Shown here: positions 51,901-64,000 of the stretch, piece by piece
How the letters are laid out: each line of letters opens with the position of its first letter
How positions within the stretch are numbered: the first letter of the stretch is position 1
Origin: Edolisoma coerulescens
Taxonomy: Eukaryota; Chordata; Aves; Passeriformes; Campephagidae
Direction of reading: 5' to 3'
NCBI GenBank assembly: GCA_013397115.1
Contig: VWZW01001752.1
Coordinates: 124,001 to 188,000 of the forward strand
Length of the DNA: 64,000 nt
Position numbers and translations under genes: made by a program
The notes under the pieces: generated by a model
What the model was told of the DNA's origin: nothing
Database searches by the model: none
Seen by the model: the letters and a program-made list of their open reading frames with translations, nothing else

Positions 51901-54030
51901 GCAGGCTAACTCAGGCTGACACTATAGATCATTAATCATTTTGGAGCAAAAATGAATAGTGAGTTCAGTAACTGGAACAGAGACTCCTTTTAGACTCATC
52001 TGCTGACTGGGGAGCTGGAGAGTAAGGCACAGTCATTCCCAATTAAATGCATGACAAATATTTAGAACAATTTGAAGTGGTTTGAAGGCAGAATTTCCCC
52101 TCCAACCAGGCCACAAGATCAAGGCTCTCCAAAAAAGACAGCTTAGAAACTCCTCAATTTCATCTGAATTAGAACCATTCTATGCCACTGAATTTCAGTC
52201 TGAAAAGGTTTTGTTTGTAAAACAGCACTGCAATATTTTTTCATATGCCACCTCTTTCAATTTCTTCTCTCAATCCAAGTCAGGAAGAGAAGAAAAAGAA
52301 TTAAAGGAATATATTTTCCTTAACCTCAAGAATGTTTCAAATTTATATTTGATTTCAAAAGAAATAGTTGGTTTGTATTTTTTTTATCTTAACTAAATCA
52401 ATTTGTAGATTCTTGAAATGAATCAGATCCTGGCACAGGATAAGAATCCTTCTATAACTCATCGTAATTTCATACTCTATTGCTATTCAAATAGCTCTTT
52501 AGAAACAAGGAGAGAGATTATTCCTCTTCAACCATTCTAGTAATGGGAGGACGAAAAGTCAGAAAATAACACATTCAGAACTTTTTACCCTCAGTAACAG
52601 AATCATAAAGAACAAGTCACAAGTCAGTAACACTCCCCAGACTGCCCTTCACCCTCCCCTCCAAAACCAGATGAATGCTTTTTTGCATTACACAGTAACG
52701 CAACTCATAAAACTAATTTATAATTTTGTCATAAAAATTATTCTTTCTAGTTCTTTTGCTAAGCAAACACAACCAGAAAGCGTAACATAGAATTAAATTC
52801 ATTTTTGACCTGCAGTTTTGCTACCTGAAATGTACTTCACAAACATCAATGATAACAAAACTTCTCTCTTAATACACAATAACATTGTAGCATTTCAGTA
52901 TATCTAATTTAAAAGCCAGATACAGTTTTTTTCAAAATTACTTTTAGTCATTAAAATAAAATTTCTATTAAACATATGTATTTCAATGGATAATCATTGT
53001 AAGGAACATCTCTGCCAAATTTAGCTTCTAGCAGCTGGATCTTGTTATGCTTTATCATTATTGGAGGGTTTCTATTTTTTTTCTTTTTAATCAGGATATA
53101 CTTAGTTTATATTTATGTATTTATAATTTTTAAACCAGTTCATAAGTGTGTTTTACCATTTATTTAAGATTTTTTTTTCTTAAAGGCACAAGAAGATATT
53201 GCAGGTTTAATGATTTTCCACAGAAACAATAGAATAAAATGTTCTGCTGCAAGAGAAAATGAAATTAATTGTATTTCGATTCCAGTTTTAACCAGAACTC
53301 ACCAAAAATGTGTGTCTTTTATCAGCTAGAAGTTGTTTATTATTTTTCTCAAAACAATTATTCCACACCATTTACTGTGTCTAAGCCTGTATACTCTCAT
53401 GAAAGAGAGACTATAGAAAGATTTCTATGTACCAGCAAATTTTTAATTTGTTTAGCAACAAAGGTTTACCTCTTTTGATGTTTGTGTTACAGAACTTTAA
53501 ACATAAATTCAAAGAAAAAGCAGGCTTCTCACTTACTAATTAAAGAGACATGATGGTATACTCATTCCCAGGAGTAGATTCACAATCCGAAATAGAGTTC
53601 AGTCCACTGTTCCTATCAGGATCTCTCATTATGCTTGGTATTGTGTAGGTGAGGGTCTACTATTATGACTTCTAAGTCAGGAATTTTAAAGGGATGTCAG
53701 TGTCTGAAATATCTTCTCTACTCAGCCGTGATCAAAGAGAAATAAGTCTCAAACCCTCTGTTTCAGAGACCATGACAATCAAACTGAGAATGAATTTAAA
53801 ATGGTATTTCTTTAGTAATATAAAACCAGTAAAAAATAATATTTATTCTTGGCAGGTAGTTTATACTGTTTTTTTCACTGGGGACAGAAATGATGCTTGT
53901 CCATATCCCACACATGCAAAAAATTGCTACCTATTTTCAGTGCTTCTTCAAGAGTTACTTCAAATGGAACAGCATCAAGAAGGAATGTATGAGAGTAGGA
54001 GCTGAGAGGAGGGATAGAAGTTTATAAGAC
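48941..54030. other. Intron, nothing recognised
   Basis: AT-rich sequence with only chance ORFs and no known repeat family. Confidence 0.5.
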
Positions 54031-54033
54031 ACA

Positions 54034-54076
54034 TCTCTCTCTCTCTCTCTCTCTCTCAATATACACATATATATAT
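54034..54076. repeat. TC dinucleotide microsatellite followed by an AT tract
   Basis: Twelve TC units at 54034-54057, then ATATACACATATATATATAT. Ordinary simple sequence. Confidence 0.92.
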
Positions 54077-56597
54077 AGGTAATATTTTCATAGGACAAGG
54101 AATAAAGAAAGTGTAAGAGACAAAAAATTTTTTACAGTGTTCTTAGGCCCAGGAAGAAAAAAAAAAAGGCTTTTAAATCTTCTTTGACATTTTTATTCTC
54201 TGATTAACTTGTGCTTTGGTTTCTGAAATTGCTAAACAAACAAATAAATTTAAGAGCTGTCTTCAATCAGGTATCTTTCCATAACTTGTCATTTTGAAAC
54301 AATGGTCAAGTCATTGTGGTTCAGAATTAAACATATTAATTATCATGTACAAATGTTACTGTATTCAGCAGAATATTGAAAATTTTAGCCACAGGAAGGC
54401 ACATCCTGCCACAGTGACATTAAGGTTTTATTGTGCACAAGTGTACTTTGGACTATCTCATCTACCTAAAAGGGCTTTGAATACATTTTTAGGTCATAGT
54501 TGCAATTCATCTAGAAATTTATATGCACCTCTTGTCATATTATTTCTGTTTGTAATAAGACAATAAATAAAATGTTTGTCATTTTTACCTTAATTAACCC
54601 TGTGAATCAATCCTCCAATAAGTTTAGGCTTGGCCTGTAAAAACACAAGCATCTGTGTGCCTGAGGATAAAATCTGGAACACAGACTCAACATCAGATCA
54701 AGTAATGAATTAGCTGTATTTGTAAGCAGACAGATAAGCATAACCGTAAGCGTAACTCCACAGATGTGAAAACCAAAACATCATTCTACAACCCTCAATG
54801 AACATTGAAAATATTCAAAAACCTCAAAGAATTTTAAAGCTAAGTTAATGGAAAAAAATATAGACTGAAACATGGATTAACTCTGACCTTGAATAAACTA
54901 GGTATTTTGTCAGCTGCCAAAACTTAATTGCCACATAAAGGCTGTAATATCCTTTAATTTATAATAAACTTATTGGTAGTCCATCAGCTGCAGAGTATGA
55001 AGTACTAAGATTTGCCTGCATATTCCTGGAATGTCTGGGTTATTTTCTCTGTCTACAAAAGTAATTATAGAGTGACATCATCGTGGATGTGACCAGCTTT
55101 ATAACTAATCAATGATTGTCAACTGATACTGTGCAATAGCTTTTTCCATAATGCCCGTCTCTTACCACACCGAGTAATAACGATTTTCCTTCACCTCTAT
55201 GCAAATTTTGTTTCAGATAATCAATATATCATCCTGCTTGTAAAGAAGCAAAACTCTCTACCACCTACTTAGTGCCATTAAACATATTTTCAGTGACAAC
55301 TGACATTCTTCTTACCGATGGATAGCTTTAAGTCTGAATGGACTATATGAATGGATAACTTGCTCCAAATAGATTAATGCTAAAATTTCTTAATGCCCTT
55401 CTATAAAGAAAATGGAGGGATATTTTCTCCTCACAAGGATCTAAAAAAATTCTGCTTGTGAACAGGCTTTGAATTACTTCTCTTTTGTCAAACCCATTTA
55501 CCATTCCCACAGACCATATCTTTAAAAGCAAACACAGAGAAGAAAGGCTTCTCAACTCACTTCCATAGAGCAAGGTTTTTCTCTCAGACAAATGGTGAAA
55601 TTGAACACATCTATAGCACTTAATACAATCTCAGATAAACACTGCATAATTCCCTTTGTTGAAGCTTCTATTTTTTCATTTCAAGCTCGCGATAATGGGA
55701 ACTTAATTTAGGATTATTGATTTGAGGTTTTTTTGGTCTGTTAAACCAGCACTTAGAGAAATTCCAATTTCAAGACATACAGATGTGAATTTTTTTTTGC
55801 ATATTTTGCAGTACTTTTCATTTTTACTGGCAATACTTAAACTATATTAAAATGTCAATACCACTATGGCTAAGAACAAATGAAAAATAGTTTCTCTATT
55901 AACATTTGTAACTAATATTTCCATTTATATCTTTGTTTATTGTGGAAAAATCTATTCCCTTACAATAGCTATCACATTTATAATATGTACATTTCTGTAA
56001 GTATTTCTAGGTGTATGATGTCCTTGAAAAGATCAATCCAAACCACTAAAAATTTCCTTCCATTAATAGAGCAGCATATCCTACAGTGATATCTAATTTA
56101 AACTGGACGTATTGCATCATACAAGTTCACTGAATGTGATGAACTTTCCCAAACGAGTCTGAAAAGTATTAATTATCAGATGCATGTCAAAATACTTCGC
56201 AAAATATTGCTTCAATAAAACAGTTCAGATATTATGTTGCTGGCTGATTTTTAGTGTGATAGATCAATCACCCTGTCATAGACTCACCCTGCCAGACAAA
56301 CACATGCTGAACCACATCTAGAACCGAAAAAGCATACTGGACCTTTGACAAAACTTTAGTTCATTTCTTCAGTAATTAGAAGAAAAGCTTAGACTATACC
56401 ATGGTTAGTTTACCAGAAAACTGTAAAATAAATATAAATAAAACAGCCTTTGGCTTTCATAGGGCCACAGCATCTTTGTTACTTTCATAAACTATATTGT
56501 AATCTTATAGAATTACAGATTTCACATTGGAGTCATTGAACATGACATATATAAAATTCTGCACTTTTCCAGTGGTACTTTATAAACAAATATAAGT
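54077..56597. other. Intron, nothing recognised
   Basis: AT-rich sequence with no known repeat and no credible exon. Confidence 0.5.
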
Positions 56598-56626
56598 ATA
56601 TACATACACATATATATATATATATA
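56598..56626. repeat. TA dinucleotide microsatellite
   Basis: TATACATACACATATATATA followed by further TA units. An A-rich AAACCAAAC tract follows about 35 bases later. Confidence 0.88.
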
Positions 56627-58239
56627 ACCAATTTACAATTTTCAAATTCATTCTTCAAATTAAAAAAAAAAACCAAACAAAACAAAAAACAAACCACAGA
56701 AATGCCCGGCTGGGAAGGGATTTGCAGAGTGCAGAACAGGGGAACAGGAAAAGCAACCTCTGCATAAACAAAATATTCTCATAAGTGTCACAAGCTGCAA
56801 GCCTGGAGCTGGCAGCTACTTCTGTCTCACACAATCAGACATGCATAGAGGTTGATTGACCAGTGAAGTTATGCTTACTTGAAGGAGGGTCACAACTGAC
56901 CTGCAATCTCACAAATTTCCATGCTGCCATCAGCTGTTGGTAATACCATCATCAATAGCAGCAAGAATAACTTTCCCTTTTAAATTAACATACAACACAG
57001 TACACTCTATTCACATGTCTGCTCTTCAGACATGAGGTGTAACGTCTTCTGGACACATTCATCTCCTTTGTGTATAAATATTGGTTTTTATTCTGTCCAG
57101 TAGCCAACATTTATATGCTAGGAGAAAAGCAAAATACTGCTTTATTACCACTGAATACCATGGCATAGGCAAAGAGACGTTGTTACCAAATAACCATCAC
57201 TTTCTACTTAGCAAATTTTTTTCTCATATTATCTGAGTTTTGTATTTTGACAATATTCTATTATCTGGCAAGCCAAACTATGATAATTGATGGGTTTTTT
57301 TCAATTAGGCAGTACGAAAATAAAGGACAAACCCCAATGTATGGGGCATTTTAGAAATGAGTCAGTGGAAAATAAATTTTATGAAAAATCTTAGTCATAA
57401 ACTAACCTACATAAAAACTGCATTCTTCATATTTTGCTTTATAATAGAGTAATAATGCTTTAGAATCTTCATGGGAACTATAAATATGGGTTTCTTGATT
57501 TAGTTCAGCTGACAAATTGTAAATAAGAGGACAAAACATGGATGTCTATGCACAAAGGCATAACTTTGTGAAAGGAAGGAATTTTAAATTGCAAACATCT
57601 CATTAATGGGCATAGCATCTACAGTTTTGCATGTCTGTAAATCATTTAGAGTTGTATAAAGCCTAGTTTCTTACCCCCTACTGTGTTTTGCAATGTTCCA
57701 CTAAGATGCAGATCCAGAAGCTCAGCGATTGTCCCATGGAGTAAAAACAATACTTCATTTACTCTCTATGGCATGACCTGAGTCCCTCTGCCAAGTTTTC
57801 TTCCTTCCGTTCTCCATAAACAATATCTACATATCTAAAATGTAACACAAAATGTAAAAAGGTGCCAGCAAGCAAGTTTCAATATTCAGACTTTTCTTCC
57901 TTCCTCAAATGAAAAGGCAGGATTTAAAGTAAAAAAAAAAAAGAGAGACTGCTTTTTCAGCTTTAAGCAGTCCATTAAGCTGAAGTGCATTATTGGGCAT
58001 GAAGATAAAATTAAATTGAAGAAAAAAAAGGAGACAGAAAAGTAAAAAGACCCATAATGCCAAATAATAGATGCCATATAAAAGGAGCACCAGAGGGATT
58101 ACGGAGGAAGTAATACAAACGTTAAAACAACACTGGTATGTCTTGATGCAGATGTTGTCCCTTCACCTTTTCCCCACCTTGTCATCTGCAACTCCCTACC
58201 TACAGAGCAAGTCCTTTATCAATGCAGTAATAAATTCAT
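56627..58239. other. Intron, nothing recognised
   Basis: A modestly GC-richer patch at 56700-56940 shows no family I can name. The rest is AT-rich. Confidence 0.45.
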
Positions 58240-58600
58240 ATGTGCAGCCATCTGCCTAGCAGATGGGGCAGGTGCTGGGTATCGTCATTCACCAGCTTCC
58301 ACTTGCGCTTGTCACGATCCGGAGTTAATAGGCTTCATGGCAGGAGGTGAACCATGTACACAGCAGGAACAGCAGCACGTTGTCCCATGTTTGTTCACCG
58401 GGTGTCTCCAGGGAAAAACAGGGTGGTGAAGGAAGGAGGAGGCAAAGGAAATAAGAATTTTTTTCGTCTAACACATCACTACATAGCAGCCAGTAGGTGC
58501 TACCTCAACTTGTTAACAAATGTTGCCGCTCCTGTCCAGCACATCCCTTCCATCTGAGGGGTATACCTTTGTACCCCGAACTCACACAACTAAATTAAGA
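58240..58600. other. CpG-bearing, GC-richer block of unknown identity
   Basis: About 350 bases carry many more CpG dinucleotides than the surrounding intron (for example TGCGCTTGTCACGATCCGGAG and TTCACCGGGTG). Two neat inverted repeats lie at its edges: CATCTGC-CTA-GCAGATG at 58249-58265, and GGGGTATACCTTTGTACCCC at about 58558-58577. Chance ORFs exist on both strands but match nothing I know. It could be a younger or unclassified mobile element, a retrocopy fragment or a regulatory element. I cannot choose from sequence alone. Confidence 0.35.
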
Positions 58601-61600
58601 AATTGTTAACAGGTGAACTTATGAGCCAACACTCCTTGTTTTGTTTTTGGTTTGGTTTTGGTTTTTTCCAAATGTGAACATATTTTAAAAAAAAAAAAAA
58701 AAGGAAAAATGAAGGTAAATTTTCAGGAAAAGCTGGGGGGGAAAACCCCATCTGATGGTAACCAGCAGCTGCAGAAATGATACTAGTGGTAAACATGCAA
58801 AAGAACCATAAAAGGGAAGAAAATTTTCTTTTCGTACTTAGATCTGAATTCCAAAACTTATTTCTTATCCAGACTAGGAAACACTGAGTTTCAAGAACAG
58901 TCACATTTTTTTCCTCTGCAGGTTTACACTTCCATTATGCATTTGATGTGACTGTCAATAAAAAGTCTACACTTACTGTAAAGAATCCCCACAGAAATCT
59001 GGGAAACTTCATAGCCTGTGCAATGTTTCTCACTGAGGTGTCAATGAAATCTGCTGGTGACTTACTGTCCCCACAGAACAGCATCAGAGGATGTGAACTG
59101 TTACTTAGCACTCTTTCTATAACTAGAAACTGTTGCTCCCATAATCTGAGGCAATTACTTTCTCTGCCCATTTAAATGATTGATTGCAGAGAGAATTTTT
59201 CATTTTGAAAGATGCTGATATAAACAGAGAAAATCACTCAAAACAGAAGTCTTAGCTATGGAGATGTTTCTTGATAATGAAACTTATTCAGTGCTGGTTT
59301 GTTTCGGGGTTTGTTTTAATTTTGTTTTTATTAACATGTCTTTAAAATGTTACTTTTGGGTTTTTTCTAGTATAATGTTTTATCACATAAATTTGATTTT
59401 ATAATGGACAGTCAACTATCTAACAAAAAACTGTTTCTTTACCAAAGGCAGGGTATCTTACTGTATTTAAATTTACTTTACAGAAAATATTGTCACCTTA
59501 GTTACTCCAAGTATGTGTTGCAAAACTTCTACTTTTGATACCAGTGCCTTATTTTGATTTCATCTTGCCTACAGAAAACACACATCTGCCAATGGAGACC
59601 AGGAATTACATGCTTGAACACAGGGTAGATTCTATCCCATTGATGCTGCAGACTGTATTCTTCCAAATTTTCACCACAGTCGTATCACTCTTTGATTCCA
59701 CTCCTGAGCACATCTTTCTTGTATAGCATGATGACTCACCAAAAAACACCCAGTTGGAACTTGTACAGTTAAAAAACTCTAGATTAGAATACAGCCATTT
59801 TAGTGTTTAAACATGATAAAACTGAAAATGATAATATTTCAAGCCTTCCTGACATCCCAATTGCTTTGTAGAAAGCACCAGTTGACAGATACAACACGTG
59901 AGCAGTCTTTTTTTACTCCCAAATATCTACATATACATACAACTATTGTATATATATAATCATAAACACACACACTTCATGTTCCCTCAAGATACTTTTC
60001 TGCTGATTTTTCTATTAAATATATTGATTTCAGAAAGCCTACATCCTCCAAAGAAAAATGTAAAACTACCAATTGGCAATTGATGCAAAAGAGGAAGTAG
60101 TCAGACAAAGAAAAGCAGTTTCTAGATTGGGCATCCAGAAGTTTATTATTAAAAATATACAGAAAAATTTTATACCATGCAAAGTACTGAAAAGGACTTC
60201 ATGAAGTCTCCTGCAAGTAAGGATTGTCAGTGTATATTCAAGCTTTTTCTTTTCTATTAGCTCATAAACATCTGCAACTAATGCAGATTCTTGCATCTAT
60301 TTCTCATAAGAGCACATTTATCTCCCTTCAGAGTCACACAAATATACTCCCTAAACCTCGTAAGTATGCAGGCTCTGACTTAACCTCATTTTGTTGACTC
60401 CTGTGACCCAGAGATAAAAGCTTGAAATCTATACCAAAAAGATGAGCAACAGCTGTTGACATTCTGAATTTATCAGCCCATGAAGGAATATATTTTTTTT
60501 TTTATCTTGCACACTGAAAGTGACACAAAGACATTAAAAATTTAAAACAGAAATTGGGTTCTAGGAATTCAGTCAGAGGAGAAAAATGAATAAATAAATT
60601 TTTCCCCTTTGTCTGGACCCTGTGGCATTTTTAGAAAGCAGACCCAGAAAATAAAAAGGATAAACCAGTGAAGAGTGGATCATGAATGGAGATGGAAATT
60701 GTTTCTATTGATTTTCAATTTGTTATGAGCAAAGGAGCTCCTAACACAAGGATTATATTTATTTAAAGCAGGTTCTGAGCCATCAAGAGTCTCTACACAC
60801 TGTCCAGGCAAAGGTTGTTTCTCATCTTTTAATTACTAGCATTATCCTGGTGTGAATCCTTATAGCAAAAGAAAAGGGAGAAGTTTAATAAAAATAATAA
60901 CAATCACATCAAGCATCTGCATTAAAGGAAATGGGGGAAAAAACCCCTTAAGATTAGGGGTATAAACTCACAAATAGTGTGAATAGTATACAGAACCAGT
61001 GCCATCCCTTTATAATTTGCAGTACTAATACTAGTACTATTTTGATTCCAGGTAGAATTAGAATCCCACTGTGTTAAGTGTTACACAAAGAATGCAATAA
61101 AAAGTCTTCATGTCCAGCCTTTTTCAGCAAGTAATTTATGTAATAGTTTTTCTTATAATCATTGTTTTTTGTGTAGAAGTCTTCACAGGACTGGACAGGA
61201 GAATCTTTCTAATCTTTTGCTTTTTAGCCTGCTAGAAGGGTTTGAGCTGGGATCATGCTGATAGATTGCAATAACTGCTATGCCTTCAGGTTTATCAGGA
61301 TATAGTGCAATGGCTCTTTGATCTTTTCCTATTTAAACCTGAGACATTAAAGAACTGCAGCTACAATAGATAATTACTATTCTCCTTGCATTCTTGAGTT
61401 TGCAGATAGCTTCACTCTGCAAGAACAAGACTCATTCACAAGGCCTGATTGTATCCTCATTTACATTCATGTACACTGAGAATAATTCCACAAAGGCCAG
61501 TGGAAACTTAGTGAGGTAAAATTGGTGTGAAGTGTTTCCTGAAGTGAGACATAAATTCATGGGTTTTGTGTAATGAATTGCCTCATCTGCAAGAAAGCAT

Positions 61601-63169
61601 TTGAAATTGGAAAAATTCATAATGGACAATAATAATGCCCTATGTATAATTTATTTTTTTATAATGCAGTGGCTTTTTCAGGACTGTTTCTTGTCTCTTG
61701 GATGCCTTATTTTTCCTATTTCTATTCTCTTTCAGCTTTATTATTAAATGGTTGCAGTTTTACTGTCTTTCTTAACAGCAGGACACAAAACAATAGAATT
61801 TAAAAGGGTTGGAGGGAAAAAAGATAACATTTGTTTTTTCTTGCCCAGAATTTAAACTTCAGTCTTAAACAAAAGTCACAAATAAAAGATTTTAGACATC
61901 AATTTAGAAACAGTACATTATACACTACCTGTAACACTTCTAAAAAACTGAACTGAAAATTATATAGGGTCTTGTCCTTAATAAGAGAGCTGTATGCTTT
62001 CTAACTAGAATCAACTGAAATATAAGATGACTTCAGTTAAGTTTACCTGAAACCAAAGAAATTTTTAGTTTTAACATAATTTTCCCTAATGATCAAGTGT
62101 ATCAGAAAAAACTAATAGTCCCTGATTCTATGTAAAATTTAATCTGTCTCTCAGTTTTCTGTAAGGACGTCCCTTGAACATGAAGAGCCACCATGGCAAA
62201 TAAAGGGAGAATGAAGACAAGTATTGCAACTTGTGCCACATAAGTATAAATACTTTAAAAAAAATTCTAAATTAAACTGGCCATTAATAATTTATTTAGA
62301 AATATTTTTTTCTAGGGCAAGGGCAGGGACACCACCATGCTCCCCTCCAAATAAAAAAAAAAACAAAACAAAAAAACAGAGAAAGAATCAATTCCTAGAA
62401 CACACTGATTTCCTCTAAGTATAGGAGGTGTTTTTCAACTAAGTAGATGAGATTCCCTTTGGCAATCATTTCCCCAAGAATCACATCGATGCAATATAAT
62501 CAGCATCACCTTGTGTAAGGTGTGTACTACTTCCTAAAAGGTAAATATACATATTGGACAAAAGGAGATAACATACTGGGCCCCCATGCACAACGTTTGG
62601 GAAATAAAAAAAAAAGCAAACAAACAAACAGAAGCCACAGAGCACAGGTGAACTGGAAGATTTAAATTAATAGGCGCCTAGAAGTGAAATTCAAGATATG
62701 CCAAATGCATGTATTTAAAACAGTGAAAAGGAATCAGAGGCATGTGTGTTTAATAGTCTTTTCCCCTGTGTGAGTGATCCCTCTGCTTTCCAAGTGACAC
62801 AATCCAAGACCGAAGCAACTACAGCTGGGGACTGACCCAGCTGTTACAGCCAGGTTGGTGGTTACATACTGTCCTACACTCTAAGAGTGATTAGTTTTTT
62901 CCAAAGATATCTAGCATCAGACCACAATCAAAATTTTTACCAAGAGTGTTGTCAAAAACATACTAGCTGCATTTGGCATATCTAGATTTTTAGCGTTTTG
63001 GATTTAGGAATGTGCTGTATTTCTCCTCAGATGATCTCTTCATGTGAAATTTGTTGTAATGTATTTGAACATTTTATTGTGCCCCAGCCAAACCATCTTT
63101 AGTTATTAGCATGTGTGGAAAAAGAGAAAAATTTTAGTATGTGTTGTATGGATCTAAAGTAAAAAGGAA
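58601..63169. other. Intron, nothing recognised
   Basis: AT-rich sequence with poly-A/poly-T tracts (near 58685-58702 and 60490-60501) and chance ORFs only. Confidence 0.5.
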
Positions 63170-63173
63170 GAAA

Positions 63174-63496
63174 TGTTGGAGAACAAGAATGGGCTGTAGG
63201 CAGTCTTGACCTTGATGAGTCACAGCTGCTCTGAACCAGGTGTTTCTACTAAAGACAAGAGACCGGCTGACCCTCTGAGAGGTAGCTCACAAGAGAGAAG
63301 TAGCTCATAAGAGAGAAGTAGCTTATAAAAGAGAGAAGATCACAGAAGATGGACTACTGCCACAGAAGAAGACTACAAAGAAAGGACTACTGAGATGGCA
63401 AGCAAGCAAGCAGGACTGAAGCAGCTTTAGGTAATAGTAGCCTCCTTTTTAGCCTGGAGAAAAGAGTCAAGTTTTTTTTGCTGTTGTTTAGCAACA
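63174..63496 (+). mobile_element. Possible small solo LTR
   Basis: A 323-base segment begins TGTTGGAGAACAAG and ends TGTTTAGCAACA, with 5-base inverted termini TGTTG and CAACA. It is flanked by GAAA on both sides (63170-63173 and 63497-63500), which would be a 4-base target duplication. Inside is a three-copy tandem repeat whose last unit contains TATAAAAG, a reasonable TATA box in U3. I see no AATAAA in a U3/R position. With so short a duplication and such short termini, chance is possible. I do not recognise the family. Confidence 0.4.
63282..63337 (+). repeat. 18-20 bp tandem repeat, three copies
   Basis: Units GTAGCTCACAAGAGAGAA, GTAGCTCATAAGAGAGAA and GTAGCTTATAAAAGAGAGAA are at 63282-63299, 63300-63317 and 63318-63337. 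The third has diverged to create TATAAAAG. Confidence 0.92.
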
Positions 63497-63651
63497 GAAA
63501 TTATACAAAGTATCACAACACACATATATCAGTATGAACTAAATATGAAACTGATAATAATCGGACTCTTTCACCACTCAATAAAATAGATTGAGGGTAT
63601 GATGAAATGCCTGATAATCTGTCACCTAGCAGTGATCAAAAACTGCAAAAA

Positions 63652-63835
63652 TCATAGAATCAGAGGTTGGCTAAGGTTGGAAGGACTTTGGAAGTTCTTG
63701 TCATAAACCCGTGGTCAAGTAGGGCCACCTACAGCTCGTTGCCCAGGAACATATCCAGGTGGCTTTTGAATTCCTTCAAGGAAGGATACTCCACAATCTC
63801 TCTGAGCAAAACACCTTGCTATAAAACTGCACAGT
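63652..63835 (-). mobile_element. CR1 LINE 3' fragment, antisense to the plus strand
   Basis: On the plus strand it begins ATCATAGAATCAGAGGTTGG and GGTTGGAAGGACTTTG, then CAGCTCGTTGCCCAGGAACAT, CCAGGTGGCTTTTGAATTCC, AAGGAAGGATACTCCACAAT and CTCTCTGAGCAA. This is the reverse complement of a CR1 3' region. It becomes unrecognisable near 63835, though homology may continue. Its sense strand is that of the host gene. Confidence 0.88.
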
Positions 63836-64000
63836 TTCATTTGTTTCACTCTAAATGCATTTTGAAAATTTCACCTCAGTTTGCCTTGCATGTATCATTC
63901 CCAGGATTCTGCCATTATAAAAACTTCATTTTCATTTGAGGAGGGAAACCCCCCCATATTTTGACTAGCTTAAACATGATAATAGATTTTAAAAAAGAGT

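Noticed and set aside
58935..59175. Opposed ORFs of 75-78 codons
   Set aside because: Neither frame has a recognisable domain, splice signals or coding-like conservation cues.
62310..62350. CR1-like GGGCAGGGACACC
   Set aside because: Only about 13 bases resemble CR1, with no flanking CR1 sequence and no tail, so chance is likely.
1..64000. tRNA, rRNA or bacterial-type operon features
   Set aside because: No tRNA A/B box pairs, rRNA stretches, Shine-Dalgarno spacing or operon layout were seen on either strand by reading.

Overview
This window looks like vertebrate nuclear DNA, most likely from a bird. It is AT-rich and CpG-poor, and it has no operons, ribosome-binding sites or long intact ORFs. 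It carries several decayed CR1 LINE pieces of the sauropsid type, whose 3' ends have the 'TTCTATG' tail signature. It also carries two copies of one LTR family that I recognise from avian endogenous retroviruses. Assignment to birds rather than another sauropsid is inference from repeat content.

The one confidently supported gene is on the minus strand. An exon at 10505-10884 encodes the end of a delta-1 protocadherin cytoplasmic tail. It holds conserved motif 2 (CTRECDEYGHSDSCWMP) and ends in ...RREVYL-stop, which fits PCDH7 best, with PCDH1 as the nearest alternative. The exon has a clean splice acceptor, and its 3' UTR runs toward lower coordinates to an unfixed end. Positions 1 to about 6500 are probably downstream flank or distal 3' UTR. 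Everything above 10884 is best read as the long last intron of this gene, transcribed right to left. The earlier exons, which should include the ectodomain and membrane segment, are not in the window.

The intron holds a CR1 3' end (15.8 kb), an antisense CR1 (21.5 kb), an internally shortened ERV LTR (35.4 kb), a composite pentanucleotide microsatellite (37.0 kb) and a candidate 48-bp cassette exon (42.9 kb). Further right are a complete solo LTR with a 5-bp target-site duplication (44.2 kb), a longer decayed CR1 (48.1-48.9 kb), an unclassified CpG-bearing block (58.2 kb), a second possible small solo LTR (63.2 kb) and a final CR1 piece (63.7 kb). A GC-richer block at 13.6-14.4 kb is probably LTR-derived.

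The two observations most worth checking are as follows. The first is the 48-bp candidate exon: it has a good branch point, polypyrimidine tract, acceptor and donor, a length divisible by three, and the same splice phase as the terminal protocadherin exon. The second is the (TTTTA)10(TTTCA)7 repeat, read in the sense direction of the gene; it has the same motif pair and order as the intronic repeats known from human familial adult myoclonic epilepsy loci. I found no sign of a novel multi-gene system here, and most of the window is ordinary intron or gene-desert sequence.
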